NCBI RefSeq assembly: GCF_900176165.1
Contig: NZ_FWWU01000007.1
Span: forward strand, 186,001-250,000
Length of the DNA: 64,000 nucleotides
Origin: Deinococcus hopiensis KR-140
GTDB taxonomy: Bacteria; Deinococcota; Deinococci; Deinococcales; Deinococcaceae
Reading direction: 5' to 3'
The position numbers and the translations under genes are program-made. Positions 35,918 through 46,614 of this stretch are shown here, piece after piece. Position 1 is the first letter of the stretch; every line of letters begins with the position of its first letter. A model generated the notes under the pieces. That model had not been told where the DNA came from and did no database searches. It saw only the letters and a program-made list of their open reading frames with translations.

Positions 35918-36979
35918 TTAGGGCCCTTCGGCCTCCGCCGGTGCCTCACCCTGCAGGTTGAGCAGGCGGTCTCGCCCAGTCTGTGCCGTGCGCAGGGCGT
36001 CTTGCCGAACGCGCCCTCCCCGCGCCCGGGCGTCCTGCGCTTCCGCCCGGTACGCATCGGCCAGCTCGGGCTGGCCCGCCTCCTCGTGGTGCTTGGCCAG
36101 GTGCTCGAGCAGCATCACGTCTTCGTCGAGCGTCCGGGCAGCGTTCCAGAGGCTCGCCTCAACCGAGGACCGCAGTTCACTCAGGAGGCCCACGGCCGTG
36201 TAGGCGTGCCCGGTATGACAGCGGAAGCGCAGCGTGTTGCCTTCTCTGAGGCGTATCAGCACCCCGTGACACTCGGGGCAGGTAAAGGTGGACGGTGACC
36301 CGTGGGTCAGCAGGCCGGAGTGAAAGGCGTTGTCCCCGCTGGCAATGCCGACTTCCAGTTCCAGCCGCTGCCATTCCTCGTCATTCATGCCTTGGATCTC
36401 CTGAGGGGGGACGGACGGACCCAGCAGCCGCTGTAGGGTCGGGGCGATGTCGCGCGCGTAGGGCATGGCGTCCACAGTGACGATCCTCAGGCCGCTGAGC
36501 GGCATGGAGTCAAACTCAGCGTCCTCGGGATGCTGCGCAATCGCTCGTCCCCCCAGCTGCTTGATGGTCCAGAGGCCGGACGCACCGTCGTCGAGCATGC
36601 CACTCAGCAGGACGCCAACAACGTTTGGGCGGTGCGTGTAGGCAGCGGAGCGGAAAAGCACGTCAATGCTGGGCCGCGAACGGTTTTCCTTCGGCCCGCG
36701 TGACAGGCGCACGCGGTCGGCCGCGACCAGCAGGTGATGGTCGGGAGGCGCGACGTAGATCTGACCGGGCAACAGGGCCTCGCCCTGCTCGGCGTGCCGG
36801 GCAGGGAGGGGACCACTGCGGCTGAGGATGTCGGGAAGATGGCTGGGGTAGTCCGGGGAGACGTGAATAACGACGAGAACAGCAGCGGGGAAGTCCTGAG
36901 GCAGATTCGCGGTGATCTCACGGAGGGGAACGAGCGCTCCGGCAGATCCCCCGATCACAACGACGGGTACGGATGACAT
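35918..36979 (-). CDS. CheB-type methylesterase without receiver domain, with Cys/His tail
   Basis: 353 residues from ATG at 36979 (MSSVPVVVIGGSAGAL); the open frame upstream is not conserved-looking. Ser (GGSAGAL), His (VVIHVSPDYPSHLP) and Asp (LSGMLDDGASG) of the catalytic triad are present. There is no N-terminal receiver. After residue 190 comes a tail with CPECHG and FRCHTGHAYT, a possible zinc site, and a helical end. It removes methyl esters from glutamate side chains; the target is unknown since no receptors are encoded nearby. Confidence 0.92.
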   Translation of the reverse strand: MSSVPVVVIGGSAGALVPLREITANLPQDFPAAVLVVIHVSPDYPSHLPDILSRSGPLPARHAEQGEALLPGQIYVAPPDHHLLVAADRVRLSRGPKENRSRPSIDVLFRSAAYTHRPNVVGVLLSGMLDDGASGLWTIKQLGGRAIAQHPEDAEFDSMPLSGLRIVTVDAMPYARDIAPTLQRLLGPSVPPQEIQGMNDEEWQRLELEVGIASGDNAFHSGLLTHGSPSTFTCPECHGVLIRLREGNTLRFRCHTGHAYTAVGLLSELRSSVEASLWNAARTLDEDVMLLEHLAKHHEEAGQPELADAYRAEAQDARARGGRVRQDALRTAQTGRDRLLNLQGEAPAEAEGP

Positions 36980-37415
36980 ACGAGCATCGTGGGTGCAAGG
37001 CACGTTTAGCGGGTGCGCTTTTGCCCCAAGGATGTTGAGGCAGGGCACATACGAGCGGAGGGAGCGCGAAGGGTTCGCAACTTTTCTCCCGGAACCTGCC
37101 TTGCTCGGTCCGGTTCTGGCAACCCAACCTCGGCGAGGCCGGTGTAGCGCGGTGGGCGACTTGATTCTCAAGCCGCCCCTGCATGGCCCCGTTCCGGAGG
37201 AAAAGCACTTCTGTTGGGCTGCTTCATCGGTGGTGCGGGGAACAGCCCGCCGAGTATGGCGGGAAAGATTTGAGAGTCGGGCGTCCATGCAAAAGAAGAG
37301 CCGAGTTTTTACCCGGGCAAATCGGGCATTGCTCACGTGTCGAAGCGAGACATTCCAACGCAGAAGGTGTTTTTGCTTCCCGTCGTCTAGGCCTCAGTGA
37401 CGTCCACGGCACGAG
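36980..37415. other. spacer, nothing found
   Basis: Divergent region between cheB and the SDR gene. Open frames here are extensions of the flanking genes with no family resemblance. Confidence 0.5.
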
Positions 37416-37439
37416 AGGGACATGTCCCTGTCAGACAAT
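37416..37439 (+). promoter_or_regulatory. palindrome and -10 box before the SDR gene
   Basis: AGGGACATGTCCCT (37416-37429) is a perfect 14-base palindrome. GACAAT (37434-37439) lies seven bases before ATG 37447, with no ribosome binding site: a leaderless start with an operator just upstream of the -10 box. The regulator is unknown. Confidence 0.55.
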
Positions 37440-37446
37440 AAGCACC

Positions 37447-38202
37447 ATGGCGGACCTGACTGGAAAAGTAATTCTCGTAACGGGAGCCTCACGCGGTATC
37501 GGTGCTGCGACAGCCCGGACACTGGCCCATGCTGGAGCGCAAGTCATCATCCATTACGGACGGAATGCTACGGAAGCTCAGGTGCTCGTAGAGGACTTGG
37601 GTCACGACCATGCCCTGCCACTCGGCGCTGACCTCTCTCAGCCTGGAGCGGCGGCTGAACTCTTCCAAAGAGCCGCTGCGTGGCAGGGGCGCGTGGACGT
37701 GCTGGTTAACAATGCCGGGATTGCTCCCACGGCCACCGTTGACGATCCGGTGGGTGAATGGTCGGCTGCCTGGGCCAGCACGCTGCAGGTGAACCTGGTC
37801 GCCACAGCAGATCTTTGCCGTGAAGCCATCTTGCACTTCAGGGAGCGTGGGGGCGGAATCATCGTGAACGTCGCCAGCCGAGCCGCTTTTCGGGGAGATA
37901 ATCCCGACGCGATGCACTACGCGGCCTCAAAGGGAGGCGTTATTGCACTGACGCGCTCAATTGCCAGGGGGTATGCCCGTGAGAATGTGCTGGCCTACGC
38001 TGTTGCGCCCGGCTGGGTAAGCACCGATATGGCGCAGGCGTATATCGAGGCGCATGCGGACACCATTGCGCGTGAAATTCCCCTGGGTGAGGTTGTCCCT
38101 CCGGAAGAAGTCGCCAACACGATTGCCTTCGTCGCTTCAGGCCTGGTTCGGCACATGACGGGCGCAACCTTGGACCTCAATGGCGCCTCCTACGTACGTT
38201 GA
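37447..38202 (+). CDS. short-chain dehydrogenase/reductase (FabG-like)
   Basis: 251 residues with the classical SDR pattern: TGASRGIGAATA (NADP-binding Gly motif, residues about 12-23), NNAGIAP, a catalytic Ser in NVASRAAFRG, YAASK (Tyr and Lys) and APGWVSTDM. It reduces or oxidises a keto or hydroxy group in the cytosol; FabG-like members work on 3-oxoacyl chains, but the substrate cannot be told. Single gene under its own palindromic promoter. Confidence 0.92.
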   Translation: MADLTGKVILVTGASRGIGAATARTLAHAGAQVIIHYGRNATEAQVLVEDLGHDHALPLGADLSQPGAAAELFQRAAAWQGRVDVLVNNAGIAPTATVDDPVGEWSAAWASTLQVNLVATADLCREAILHFRERGGGIIVNVASRAAFRGDNPDAMHYAASKGGVIALTRSIARGYARENVLAYAVAPGWVSTDMAQAYIEAHADTIAREIPLGEVVPPEEVANTIAFVASGLVRHMTGATLDLNGASYVR

Positions 38203-38623
38203 GTGTCTGGGCGCCGGCCGATGAACGAGGACGGGGCCGAAGAGCAAGGAACGGCGCCCGGAGAACAGGGCGGCGAGGCGGACCCGGCCGCCCTGTTCAT
38301 CCAAGGCGTCCGGTCCTGGAGCAGGGCGCAGGGGTGTTGCTGCTGTACAGGAGGAACGGGAACCGGCCGTATCCGCACGGCCAGTGCGTCCGGTGATAAT
38401 GGCTTTGCAGGCCGCACAGGACCACCTCGACGCCCTTATGGCCCCGCAGGAACGACTCTGCCCTGGACTGGGGGGAGCGCAAAGCAGCAGATGGCCTGAA
38501 GGCAGGTGAGGAGGACACTACACTTTCACGCTGAGCCGTTACCGATTCTTCTTGCCCGTTCCATTCGGCCGCAGCCCACCCGCCTCATTTCCCACAAGAA
38601 CCCACGTTCTCGGAGGTTTGCGC
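38203..38623. other. spacer, no firm gene
   Basis: A Gly/Thr-rich open frame at 38203-38499 has no family and an improbable composition. GGAGG at 38612-38616 belongs to the next gene. Confidence 0.45.
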
Positions 38624-39445
38624 ATGACCGACGCCCAGGACACCCCTCGGGGCACCCTTTCGGTGCAGATGTACACCTTTCGCAACGCTCACCCAGCAGA
38701 CCCTTCGGCCACAATCGCGCAGGTGGCCGGGATCGGCTTCAAGTACATCGAGCCCTTCGGTATAGGTAACCGCCAGCAGGTCCCCAATGCGCGAATGGCA
38801 ACGGCAGCTGCGACACGCCGCGCGCTTGACGACCATGGCCTGAGGGTCTCGTCCGTTCACTCCGCTGCACCATATGGACCCGAGACAGAAGCGATCCTCG
38901 ACGAGTTGGAATTGATAGGAGCCAACCTGGCTTTTGCCTCATGGTCTGGTGAAGTGCACGGCTTCGATCGGGATGCCCTCTCGACGCTCGGCAGTACGCA
39001 GCGTTTCGCGGACGCCATGAACGAAGCTGCTCAGAATGCGAGCAGACGGGGAATTCGCATCGGCTACCACAACCACTTCTGGGAGTGGAACACACTGGAA
39101 AACGGACACTCCGCCTATGAGACCCTCCTCAACCTGCTCGACCCGGCGGTGTTTCTCGAGATGGACACCTACTGGGTACGTACAGCAGGGCAAAACCCCG
39201 TTGAATTGCTTGAGCGATTTGGGGACCGCGTTCTGGCACTCCACATCAAGGATGGCCCTGCAACGCAGGAGGGAGATCAGGTGCCGCTGGGCGGTGGCGT
39301 GGTGGATTACCGCGCGGCGCTCCTCGCTGCGCCGTCTGCACAGTGGCACGTGCTGGAGATGGACCGCAGTGCAGGAGACGTCTTTGCCGACGTTGAGCAG
39401 AGTGCCAAGCGTCTGATCGAGGAAGGCCTGTCCTCCTGGGAGTGA
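38624..39445 (+). CDS. sugar phosphate isomerase/epimerase (xylose isomerase-like TIM barrel)
   Basis: 273 residues. The N-terminus LSVQMYTFRNAHPAD and the segments GIGFKYIEPFGI, IRIGYHNHFWEW and VFLEMDTYWVRTAGQ (metal-binding acidic and His residues) and LALHIKDGPA mark the AP-endonuclease-2-like barrel used by inositol and sugar isomerases. ATG at 38624 follows GGAGG by seven bases. The Gfo/Idh/MocA dehydrogenase 125 bp downstream is its usual partner in sugar or inositol breakdown. Confidence 0.9.
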   Translation: MTDAQDTPRGTLSVQMYTFRNAHPADPSATIAQVAGIGFKYIEPFGIGNRQQVPNARMATAAATRRALDDHGLRVSSVHSAAPYGPETEAILDELELIGANLAFASWSGEVHGFDRDALSTLGSTQRFADAMNEAAQNASRRGIRIGYHNHFWEWNTLENGHSAYETLLNLLDPAVFLEMDTYWVRTAGQNPVELLERFGDRVLALHIKDGPATQEGDQVPLGGGVVDYRAALLAAPSAQWHVLEMDRSAGDVFADVEQSAKRLIEEGLSSWE

Positions 39446-39570
39446 TCCGCGGACCTCGGAGTTGCTCCCTTCCGTTCAGGCCGTGTCCTCCCAACACCAG
39501 CTGCCTCACCTGAATTGAGAACCAGTGCTCAGGTCACCACACGCGTCCCCCCTCACCCAAGGACGGCACC

Positions 39571-40692
39571 ATGACCCACAAGATTGGCATCATTGGCACC
39601 GGAAACATCAGTGCCGCCTACCTCCGAGTCGCCCGTGAACTCGGATTGTTCGAAGTCAGGGCTGTCACCGATCTTGACCTCGACCTCGCCCGTGCCCGGG
39701 CTGTGGAGTACGGAACGCAAGCTGCACCGCGGGATGAGCTTCTCGCTGACCCGGAGATCACCGCTGTTGTGAATCTCACCCCACCCGCTGCACACGCGGA
39801 GGTCAGCATGGAAGTTCTGCGCGCCGGGAAGCACGTCTACAGCGAGAAACCTCTGGCCATTGAGCGGGAAGACGGTTTGGCCATCCTGCGCGAAGCTACC
39901 GGGCGTGGCCTGCGGGTCGGCTGCGCACCAGATACTTTCCTCGGCGCCGGGTTTCAGACTGCGCGCGAATTGCTCGATGCTGGCGCCATTGGACGTCCCG
40001 TTGCTGCCACTGCCTTCATGATGGGCAGTGGGCCGGAGAGCTGGCATCCCAACCCGGCGTTCTTCTTTCAGCGGGGCGCAGGCCCGCTGTTCGATATGGG
40101 ACCGTATTACCTGACGGCCCTGGTCCACCTCCTGGGACCGGTGCAGCGCGTGAGTGGCAGTGGCATACGTGCCCTGGAAGAGCGGGTGGCGGGCCACGAA
40201 TCTCGCCGCGGGGAGCGGATTTCGGTCAACACGCCGACCCACGTCACCGCCCAGCTGACCTTTGAGGGAGGTCAGGCCGCGACGTTCATCTCCAGCTTCG
40301 ACGCGCACGCGAGCGAACTGCCGCGCATGGAGCTGTACGGCACGGAGGGGACGCTCAGCCTCCCCGATCCCAACACCTTCGGCGGTCCGGTCAGACTTCG
40401 CCGCCGGGGAGCGGAAGAATGGGAGACGGTGGAACTCAAGCGCCCCTTCCAGACCAACGCGCGTGGCATTGGTCTGGCCGACATGCTCAGCGCCATCGCA
40501 CACGGCACATCCCACCGGGCAAGCGGCGACCTTGCCTTCCACATCCTCGACATCATGCACACCACGCTGGAAGCGTCAGCGGTGGAGCGCACACTGACGC
40601 TAAGCAGCTCGGTGCAGCGGCCCGAAGCGCTGGAGACCCAGCCGGCTTGGTTCACGCACCCGGGCAGCGTGCCGCCCGACCAGATCTGTTGA
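39571..40692 (+). CDS. Gfo/Idh/MocA-family NAD(P)-dependent oxidoreductase
   Basis: 373 residues. Rossmann start IGIIGTGNISAAYLRVAREL, the EKPLAIE motif with the conserved Lys near residue 95, and the C-terminal sheet (MGPYYLTALVHLLGPVQRV) with the active-site region HPNPAFFF. Oxidises or reduces sugars or cyclitols. AAGGA stands before ATG at 39571. Likely co-transcribed with the isomerase at 38624. Confidence 0.92.
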   Translation: MTHKIGIIGTGNISAAYLRVARELGLFEVRAVTDLDLDLARARAVEYGTQAAPRDELLADPEITAVVNLTPPAAHAEVSMEVLRAGKHVYSEKPLAIEREDGLAILREATGRGLRVGCAPDTFLGAGFQTARELLDAGAIGRPVAATAFMMGSGPESWHPNPAFFFQRGAGPLFDMGPYYLTALVHLLGPVQRVSGSGIRALEERVAGHESRRGERISVNTPTHVTAQLTFEGGQAATFISSFDAHASELPRMELYGTEGTLSLPDPNTFGGPVRLRRRGAEEWETVELKRPFQTNARGIGLADMLSAIAHGTSHRASGDLAFHILDIMHTTLEASAVERTLTLSSSVQRPEALETQPAWFTHPGSVPPDQIC

Positions 40693-41120
40693 TGCCGAGG
40701 TTGATTTGAGACGCGACCGCAAAGGAATGACCCGCCGAGGCGAACCTCCACAGAGGGAGGAGCACCACTGGCGCGGGCGCTGGTGAGGCAAGCGTTCATT
40801 CGGGCGCTGGCGCTCCGTGGACTGCTCGACTGGGTTCTGGTGGTGTGGCGCAGTACAGCTTGTCTGAAGGGGAGGAGCGGCCACCCCACATGCCGGCCAA
40901 AGCGTCACTGGGACTGGACCTCAGGGAGGTCCAGTGGCAACAATTTCGAGGCGAGGTTCAGGGCTGAGACGGGTGCCGTCTGTTTCATTAACAAACCGGA
41001 AGACCGCTGGGGTGCCCCTCCACACCCGGAACCCGTTTCTCTCCTTCTCGCTCTGCTCGGACCGAATCTCTCTGCAAACGGTTCAATCGGAGTCCGTATA
41101 GGCTGCAATACCGCGGGCAC
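40693..41120. other. spacer, no gene recognised
   Basis: Contains short repeats of CGGGCGCTGG near 40773 and 40800. Open frames on both strands are not convincing. The promoter of the LuxR regulator should lie here. Confidence 0.45.
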
Positions 41121-43865
41121 ATGGCCTTTACCAGGCTGTACAGTAGGCCTCTCGCAGGGCGGCGCAGGGCCGTCCCCAGTTTCCCAGTGGCGCCAACTCC
41201 CCCTGTGACTTCCCCTATCATCGACACCAAAATCTACCTACCGCAGCCGCGGCGGTCACTCGTCACGCGCGCTCACCTTGAAGACCAGCTGAACGCAGGC
41301 CTCTATGCCAACTTGTGTCTTGTGTTGGCGCCTGCGGGGTCAGGAAAAACCACCCTCGTCAGCGCTTGGGCTGCTGCGTCGCCGCGCCCCGTCGCCTGGC
41401 TGTCGCTCGACAACGAAGACAATGATCCGGAGCGGTTTGCGGCGTACTTTACCGCTGCCCTACGCGTGGTGACCCCAGGGCTGGCTGAACAGCTGGAGGA
41501 GGCGCTGCAGCCCGCTGGACCGCTCCCCTTACCCGACACCCTGACCGCACTGCTCAACGCCGTGGGTCGGCGCCGGGAGCCCGTCATTCTTGTTCTGGAC
41601 GATTATCACGTCATTCGCCACGCATCGGTGCACGCCATGCTCAACTTCATCCTCGAGCATCAACCTCCGCAACTGCACCTGATCGTCATCACGCGGGAGG
41701 CTCCACCTTTTCCCCTCGCTCGTCTGCGCGTGCGCAATGGACTGAGTGAACTGGGTGCCTCCGAACTGCGCTTTACTTTGGGCGAGGCGGCAACCTTCCT
41801 CAATGGGGTCATGGGACTTGGCCTGTCCCCCGAGGACGTGACTGCCCTCGACGCACGCACTGAAGGCTGGGTGGCCGGGCTCCAGTTGGCGGCCCTCTCC
41901 CTGAAGCACCGCGTGGACCGAAGCGCATTTATTCACGGTTTCGCTGGAAACGACACGTACGTGCTGGAGTACCTCGTTGAAGAGATCCTCGCGCGTCAAC
42001 CCGAACCCGTCCGGCGGTTCCTGCTGCACACTGCGGTGCTGGAGCGGCTGAACGGGCCGCTGTGCGACGCCGTGAGCGGACAGGGAGGAGGCCAGGAGCG
42101 GCTGGAGTCGCTCGAACGGCAGAACTTCTTCCTCGTTCCTCTGGGCGGTGCAGGCCGCTGGTACCGTTACCACCGCCTGTTTGCCGAAGCACTTGAAGCG
42201 CGGCTGCGGGCCGAAGAGGCGGAACGGGTGCCGCTCTTACACCGCCGCGCGAGCACCTGGTTCGAACAGCAGGATTTGCTCGCCGATGCAGTTCGGCATG
42301 CCCTCGCGGGAGAAGACTTTGAGCGGGCGGCCGACCTGCTCGAACGGATCATTCCTGAGTTGCGCCGAGACCTCCGGGAGGGCGCCGTCCTGGGCTGGCT
42401 CCAAGCCCTTCCCGAGGAGCTCATGCGCTCCCGCCCGGCCCTGAACGTGCATTACGCCAAAGCGTTGCTGGCAACCGGGGACCTGCACAGCGTCGAGGCG
42501 AGGTTAAGCGCAGCAGAACGTTGGTTGGAAGTGCGCCGCGTGGAAGACCGTCCACACCTGCCTGTGGAGATTGCAATCTACCGCGCTGCCAGCGCCATGA
42601 CGCTCGGCGAGGTGGACGAGGCGGAGCGGCATGCGCAGTGGGCACTCCGGCTTTCCAATGAGGATGACCACCTCGCCCGCGGTGCAGTGGCAGGTTTCCT
42701 CGGTTTGACGTCCCTGCACCGCGGGCACCTCGAGGCAGCGCGCCTTCATTGGGCGGAAGGGGAGACCCTCTTGCTGCGTGCGGGTCATGTGCCGGACGCC
42801 GTGGGAGCGGCGCGCGCCCAGGCCGATATTCTCATCGTTCAGGGCCACCTGCAGGAGGCAAGACGCACGTATGAACGAGGCCTCCAGTTCGCCTGCCCGC
42901 CTGGGCAGGCGGCCGCGCGAGGCGCGGCGGACATGCATGTGGGCCTGAGTGGGCTCCACCAGGAGTGGAACGACCTGGCGGGCGCCCAGCATCACCTCCA
43001 GCGGAGTGAGGCGCTTGGCGTCCACATGGGACTGCCGCAGCACAGTTGGCGCGAGCCCATGGCCCTGGCAGGGATGCACGTGCAGCAGGGAAATCTGGAC
43101 GAGGCCCTTCGCCTCCTTGAGGAGGCTGGGCGCCGGTACGTGCCCGACTTCTTTCCAGATGTACGCCTCGTGTCCGCATCAAGGGCACGCGTGTTGCTCC
43201 TGCAAGGCCGCGTGAAGGCCGCTGAGGCCATCATCCGGGAATGGAGCGTCTCCCCCCACGACGCCGTGCCGTTCGTTCGGGAGCTTGCGCACCTCACATG
43301 GGCGCGCGCGCGCCTCGCCAGTTCGCGGGGCGACCGGGAACGGCGCGGTGCGCTGGGACTTCTGACGCGCCTGGAAGAGGCGGCTGCCGCCGGTGGACGG
43401 ACCGGCACCCTCATTGAAATCCTCACCCTGCAGGCACTGGCCCACGACCCAGACGACGAGTCCGGGACGGCGACAGCGCTCGTTCCACTGGCACGCGCCC
43501 TCGAGCTGGCCGAGCCTGAAGGCCACATCCGGGTCTTCCTGAGCGGAGGCTCCCGGCTGGTTCCGTTGCTCCACCGCGCGGTGAAGCGTGGAATCCTCCC
43601 GGCCTACACCCGTGGCCTGCTTGCCGCGTTCCGCCCCTTTGAGGGTGAAGGCGGCAGGGTCCAACCTACAGGTGAAGGCTTGAGTGCGCGCGAATTGAGC
43701 GTTCTCAAGTGGCTGACCACGGATTTGGGCGGACCCGACATCGCCCGCGCACTTGGAGTCTCACTCAACACGCTCAGAACGCATACCCAACACATCTACG
43801 GCAAGCTCGGCGTACGCAACCGCCGAAGTGCCGTTCGTCGTGCGCAAGAACTCGGCATCCTCTGA
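41121..43865 (+). CDS. MalT-like LuxR-family ATP-dependent regulator
   Basis: Up to 914 residues. A STAND-type ATPase with Walker A (APAGSGKTTLVSAW) and Walker B (VILVLDDYHVI) is followed by winged-helix and many TPR-like helices (residues about 400-800), and a C-terminal LuxR HTH (LSARELSVLKWLTTDLGG, VSLNTLRTHTQHIYGKLGV). These large regulators bind a ligand with the TPR part and activate transcription when ATP-bound. The start may be ATG 41121 or GTG 41205 (before PIIDTKIYLP, where homologous sequence usually begins). A 25-bp palindrome and a membrane protein lie directly downstream. Confidence 0.92.
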   Translation: MAFTRLYSRPLAGRRRAVPSFPVAPTPPVTSPIIDTKIYLPQPRRSLVTRAHLEDQLNAGLYANLCLVLAPAGSGKTTLVSAWAAASPRPVAWLSLDNEDNDPERFAAYFTAALRVVTPGLAEQLEEALQPAGPLPLPDTLTALLNAVGRRREPVILVLDDYHVIRHASVHAMLNFILEHQPPQLHLIVITREAPPFPLARLRVRNGLSELGASELRFTLGEAATFLNGVMGLGLSPEDVTALDARTEGWVAGLQLAALSLKHRVDRSAFIHGFAGNDTYVLEYLVEEILARQPEPVRRFLLHTAVLERLNGPLCDAVSGQGGGQERLESLERQNFFLVPLGGAGRWYRYHRLFAEALEARLRAEEAERVPLLHRRASTWFEQQDLLADAVRHALAGEDFERAADLLERIIPELRRDLREGAVLGWLQALPEELMRSRPALNVHYAKALLATGDLHSVEARLSAAERWLEVRRVEDRPHLPVEIAIYRAASAMTLGEVDEAERHAQWALRLSNEDDHLARGAVAGFLGLTSLHRGHLEAARLHWAEGETLLLRAGHVPDAVGAARAQADILIVQGHLQEARRTYERGLQFACPPGQAAARGAADMHVGLSGLHQEWNDLAGAQHHLQRSEALGVHMGLPQHSWREPMALAGMHVQQGNLDEALRLLEEAGRRYVPDFFPDVRLVSASRARVLLLQGRVKAAEAIIREWSVSPHDAVPFVRELAHLTWARARLASSRGDRERRGALGLLTRLEEAAAAGGRTGTLIEILTLQALAHDPDDESGTATALVPLARALELAEPEGHIRVFLSGGSRLVPLLHRAVKRGILPAYTRGLLAAFRPFEGEGGRVQPTGEGLSARELSVLKWLTTDLGGPDIARALGVSLNTLRTHTQHIYGKLGVRNRRSAVRRAQELGIL

Positions 43866-44067
43866 TAAGGATTGCGGAAAATTCGTTACATCCTCCGGTG
43901 ATTTTGCGCCTCTGCGTCACCGTTTTTCCCGCTCGTGCTGCGCAGCGTTGCGCGTCCGCTCGGGTTGGCCCGCTCTCTCATCACGGATGAACCCCAGTCC
44001 CGATCAGAGGATGTGTTGACACCGCCAGGTGTACTCGACAGGGCACAACGCCGCTGATGGTCACCAG

Positions 44068-44092
44068 ATGTGGTGACGCCGCGTCACCACAT
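44068..44092. promoter_or_regulatory. 25-bp perfect palindrome
   Basis: ATGTGGTGACGC-C-GCGTCACCACAT. A further half site, GTCACCA, lies at 44060-44066. It stands 55 bases before the membrane-protein start and 200 bases after the MalT-like regulator. A binding site for that regulator is the simplest reading. Confidence 0.7.
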
Positions 44093-44147
44093 CCCGACCT
44101 ACTTTGCCTTCACAGTTCCGAAAAGGGGCTGTGTGAGGAGAACACCC

Positions 44148-44816
44148 ATGACCTTTACAAAAGAGGGCCTGATTCAGAATGGCGGTTTGGCCGCTGCCGC
44201 ATGCGGACTGCTGTTTATCCTGGTCCAGATGCTCCATCCGGCCGAAGTGCTCACCGCCGTTACCACGCTCCGCTGGGCAGTGGTTCACGGGTTGACCCTG
44301 CTGATGGCCATCCTGGGGCTGCTCGGCGTCACCTCTGTTTACATGCACCAGGCAGAACGTACCGGTTGGAGCGGTTTCCTGGGCTTCTTGCTCCTCTTTA
44401 CCTGGCTGATCCTCGTCGCGGCCTTCACCTTCGTCGAAACCTTCATCCTGCCGCTGCTAGTAGCGCAAGATCCCCACTTCGTTGGGGCCTTTCTCGGCAT
44501 CTTCGGCGGTCAACCGGGAGGCATGAAGCTGGGCCCACTCGCTGCTGTCGGCCCGCTTTCCGGAGTGCTGTACATGCTCGGCGCAGGTCTCCTGGGCATC
44601 ACGACGTTACGCGCAGCGCTCCTACCGCGCAGGGCGGGTGCGCTGCTCGTCATCGCCGCGCTATCCCCCCTCGCGGTGTCGTTCCTACCACATCCCGTCC
44701 AGCGCATTGCCGCCGTTCCCATGGGCGTGAGCCTGATCTGGCTTGGGCTGGCACTCTGGAGGGGGCGCCAACAACTGGATACCACGCCCCTGAACCGGCA
44801 GTCTGCAGCCCTCTGA
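44148..44816 (+). CDS. multi-pass membrane protein of unknown function
   Basis: 222 residues with six to seven membrane helices (GLAAAACGLLFILVQML, VVHGLTLLMAILGLLGV, FLGFLLLFTWLILVAAF, GVLYMLGAGLLGITTL and others). GAGGAG precedes ATG 44148. Similar small membrane proteins often accompany MalT-like LuxR regulators, and the palindrome upstream fits control by the regulator at 41121. No catalytic motif seen. Confidence 0.8.
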   Translation: MTFTKEGLIQNGGLAAAACGLLFILVQMLHPAEVLTAVTTLRWAVVHGLTLLMAILGLLGVTSVYMHQAERTGWSGFLGFLLLFTWLILVAAFTFVETFILPLLVAQDPHFVGAFLGIFGGQPGGMKLGPLAAVGPLSGVLYMLGAGLLGITTLRAALLPRRAGALLVIAALSPLAVSFLPHPVQRIAAVPMGVSLIWLGLALWRGRQQLDTTPLNRQSAAL

Positions 44817-44849
44817 TCAGTGCGCGGTAGATTCTCCCACCTACGGCCG

Positions 44850-45067
44850 GGCTGAACCTCTCACGGTGCTGGGCTTTGCAGCGTGTGTTCCCCTGCCCGC
44901 TGCAACCGCAGCGGTTTCGACAACTGCTCAAGGTCCCCCATTGGCAACTCCCGTGTTCTCTTTCTCTACAGCGACACTGCCTGCGGCAGGGAGGGGACGC
45001 CCTGCTGTACCAAGCCAAAGCATCGGGGCGGGACCAATGGCAAATGGCCTCCCCTCTTTCGCCGTGA
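44850..45067 (+). pseudogene. GGDEF-domain relic
   Basis: Only the C-terminal end of a diguanylate cyclase is left: DALLYQAKASGRDQW is the classic final motif. Upstream pieces (LSVGTACGRE-like in another frame) show frameshifts. The active site itself is absent. Confidence 0.7.
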
Positions 45068-45603
45068 CACCCGAGGGAATTCCTCCCTTGCGGCAGGACA
45101 TAACCTCAACGAGGACGTCATGGACTTGGAGGAAGTTGCCCTCTATAGGCGGAATGCCACATGCCTAACCCTGCACCGTGGTGGGGAGGAGGTCTTCAGG
45201 GAATCGGTGAGGGCAGATCTTTGCCCTGGGTGGGTCTATGTGCCAGAGTCGACAGGGGAGACCTGTGACCACGCTTAAGTCTCACTGCAACACCGGGAGA
45301 AACGATGAGCCAGCATTTTGTGATTCACTACGTTCCTGGCCCAGCCTGGTTGCCCAACCACCCCGTCTTTGAACAGCCACTACAGCCTCATCTCGCCTAT
45401 ATAACGCAACTTCATCATCAAGGCGTTGTCCTCGCGGGCGGACCGTATACCGACAATTCCGGTGGACTGGTAATTTTACAACCAACTACACGGGAGGCAG
45501 CACAAATGGTCATTCTAAATGATCCAGCCATTATTCCAGGAATCATGACGGCTTCGGCAAATCCATGGTACAGCGTGTTTAATGGACTGCCACAAGCAGT
45601 CAA

Positions 45604-46461
<858 letters not shown>

Positions 46462-46614
46462 TAGTCGAGATGCGGGCACAATACGTATTTAAATAGCAAG
46501 TATGGATCCCCGATCGAGGATATTTATTAAAGCCGACAATATCTTAAAGAACGGACGGCATTAGTCGAAAGCATCAAGCAACGGGACTTTTTTTGTCCAC
46601 CTTCTCTTGGGTTT
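46462..46614. other. AT-rich spacer
   Basis: Downstream of the YciI-like gene before the IS insertion; nothing recognised. Confidence 0.5.

Noticed and set aside
40783..41208. Plus-strand open frame before the LuxR regulator
   Set aside because: No family, no ribosome binding site, and a composition like non-coding DNA.
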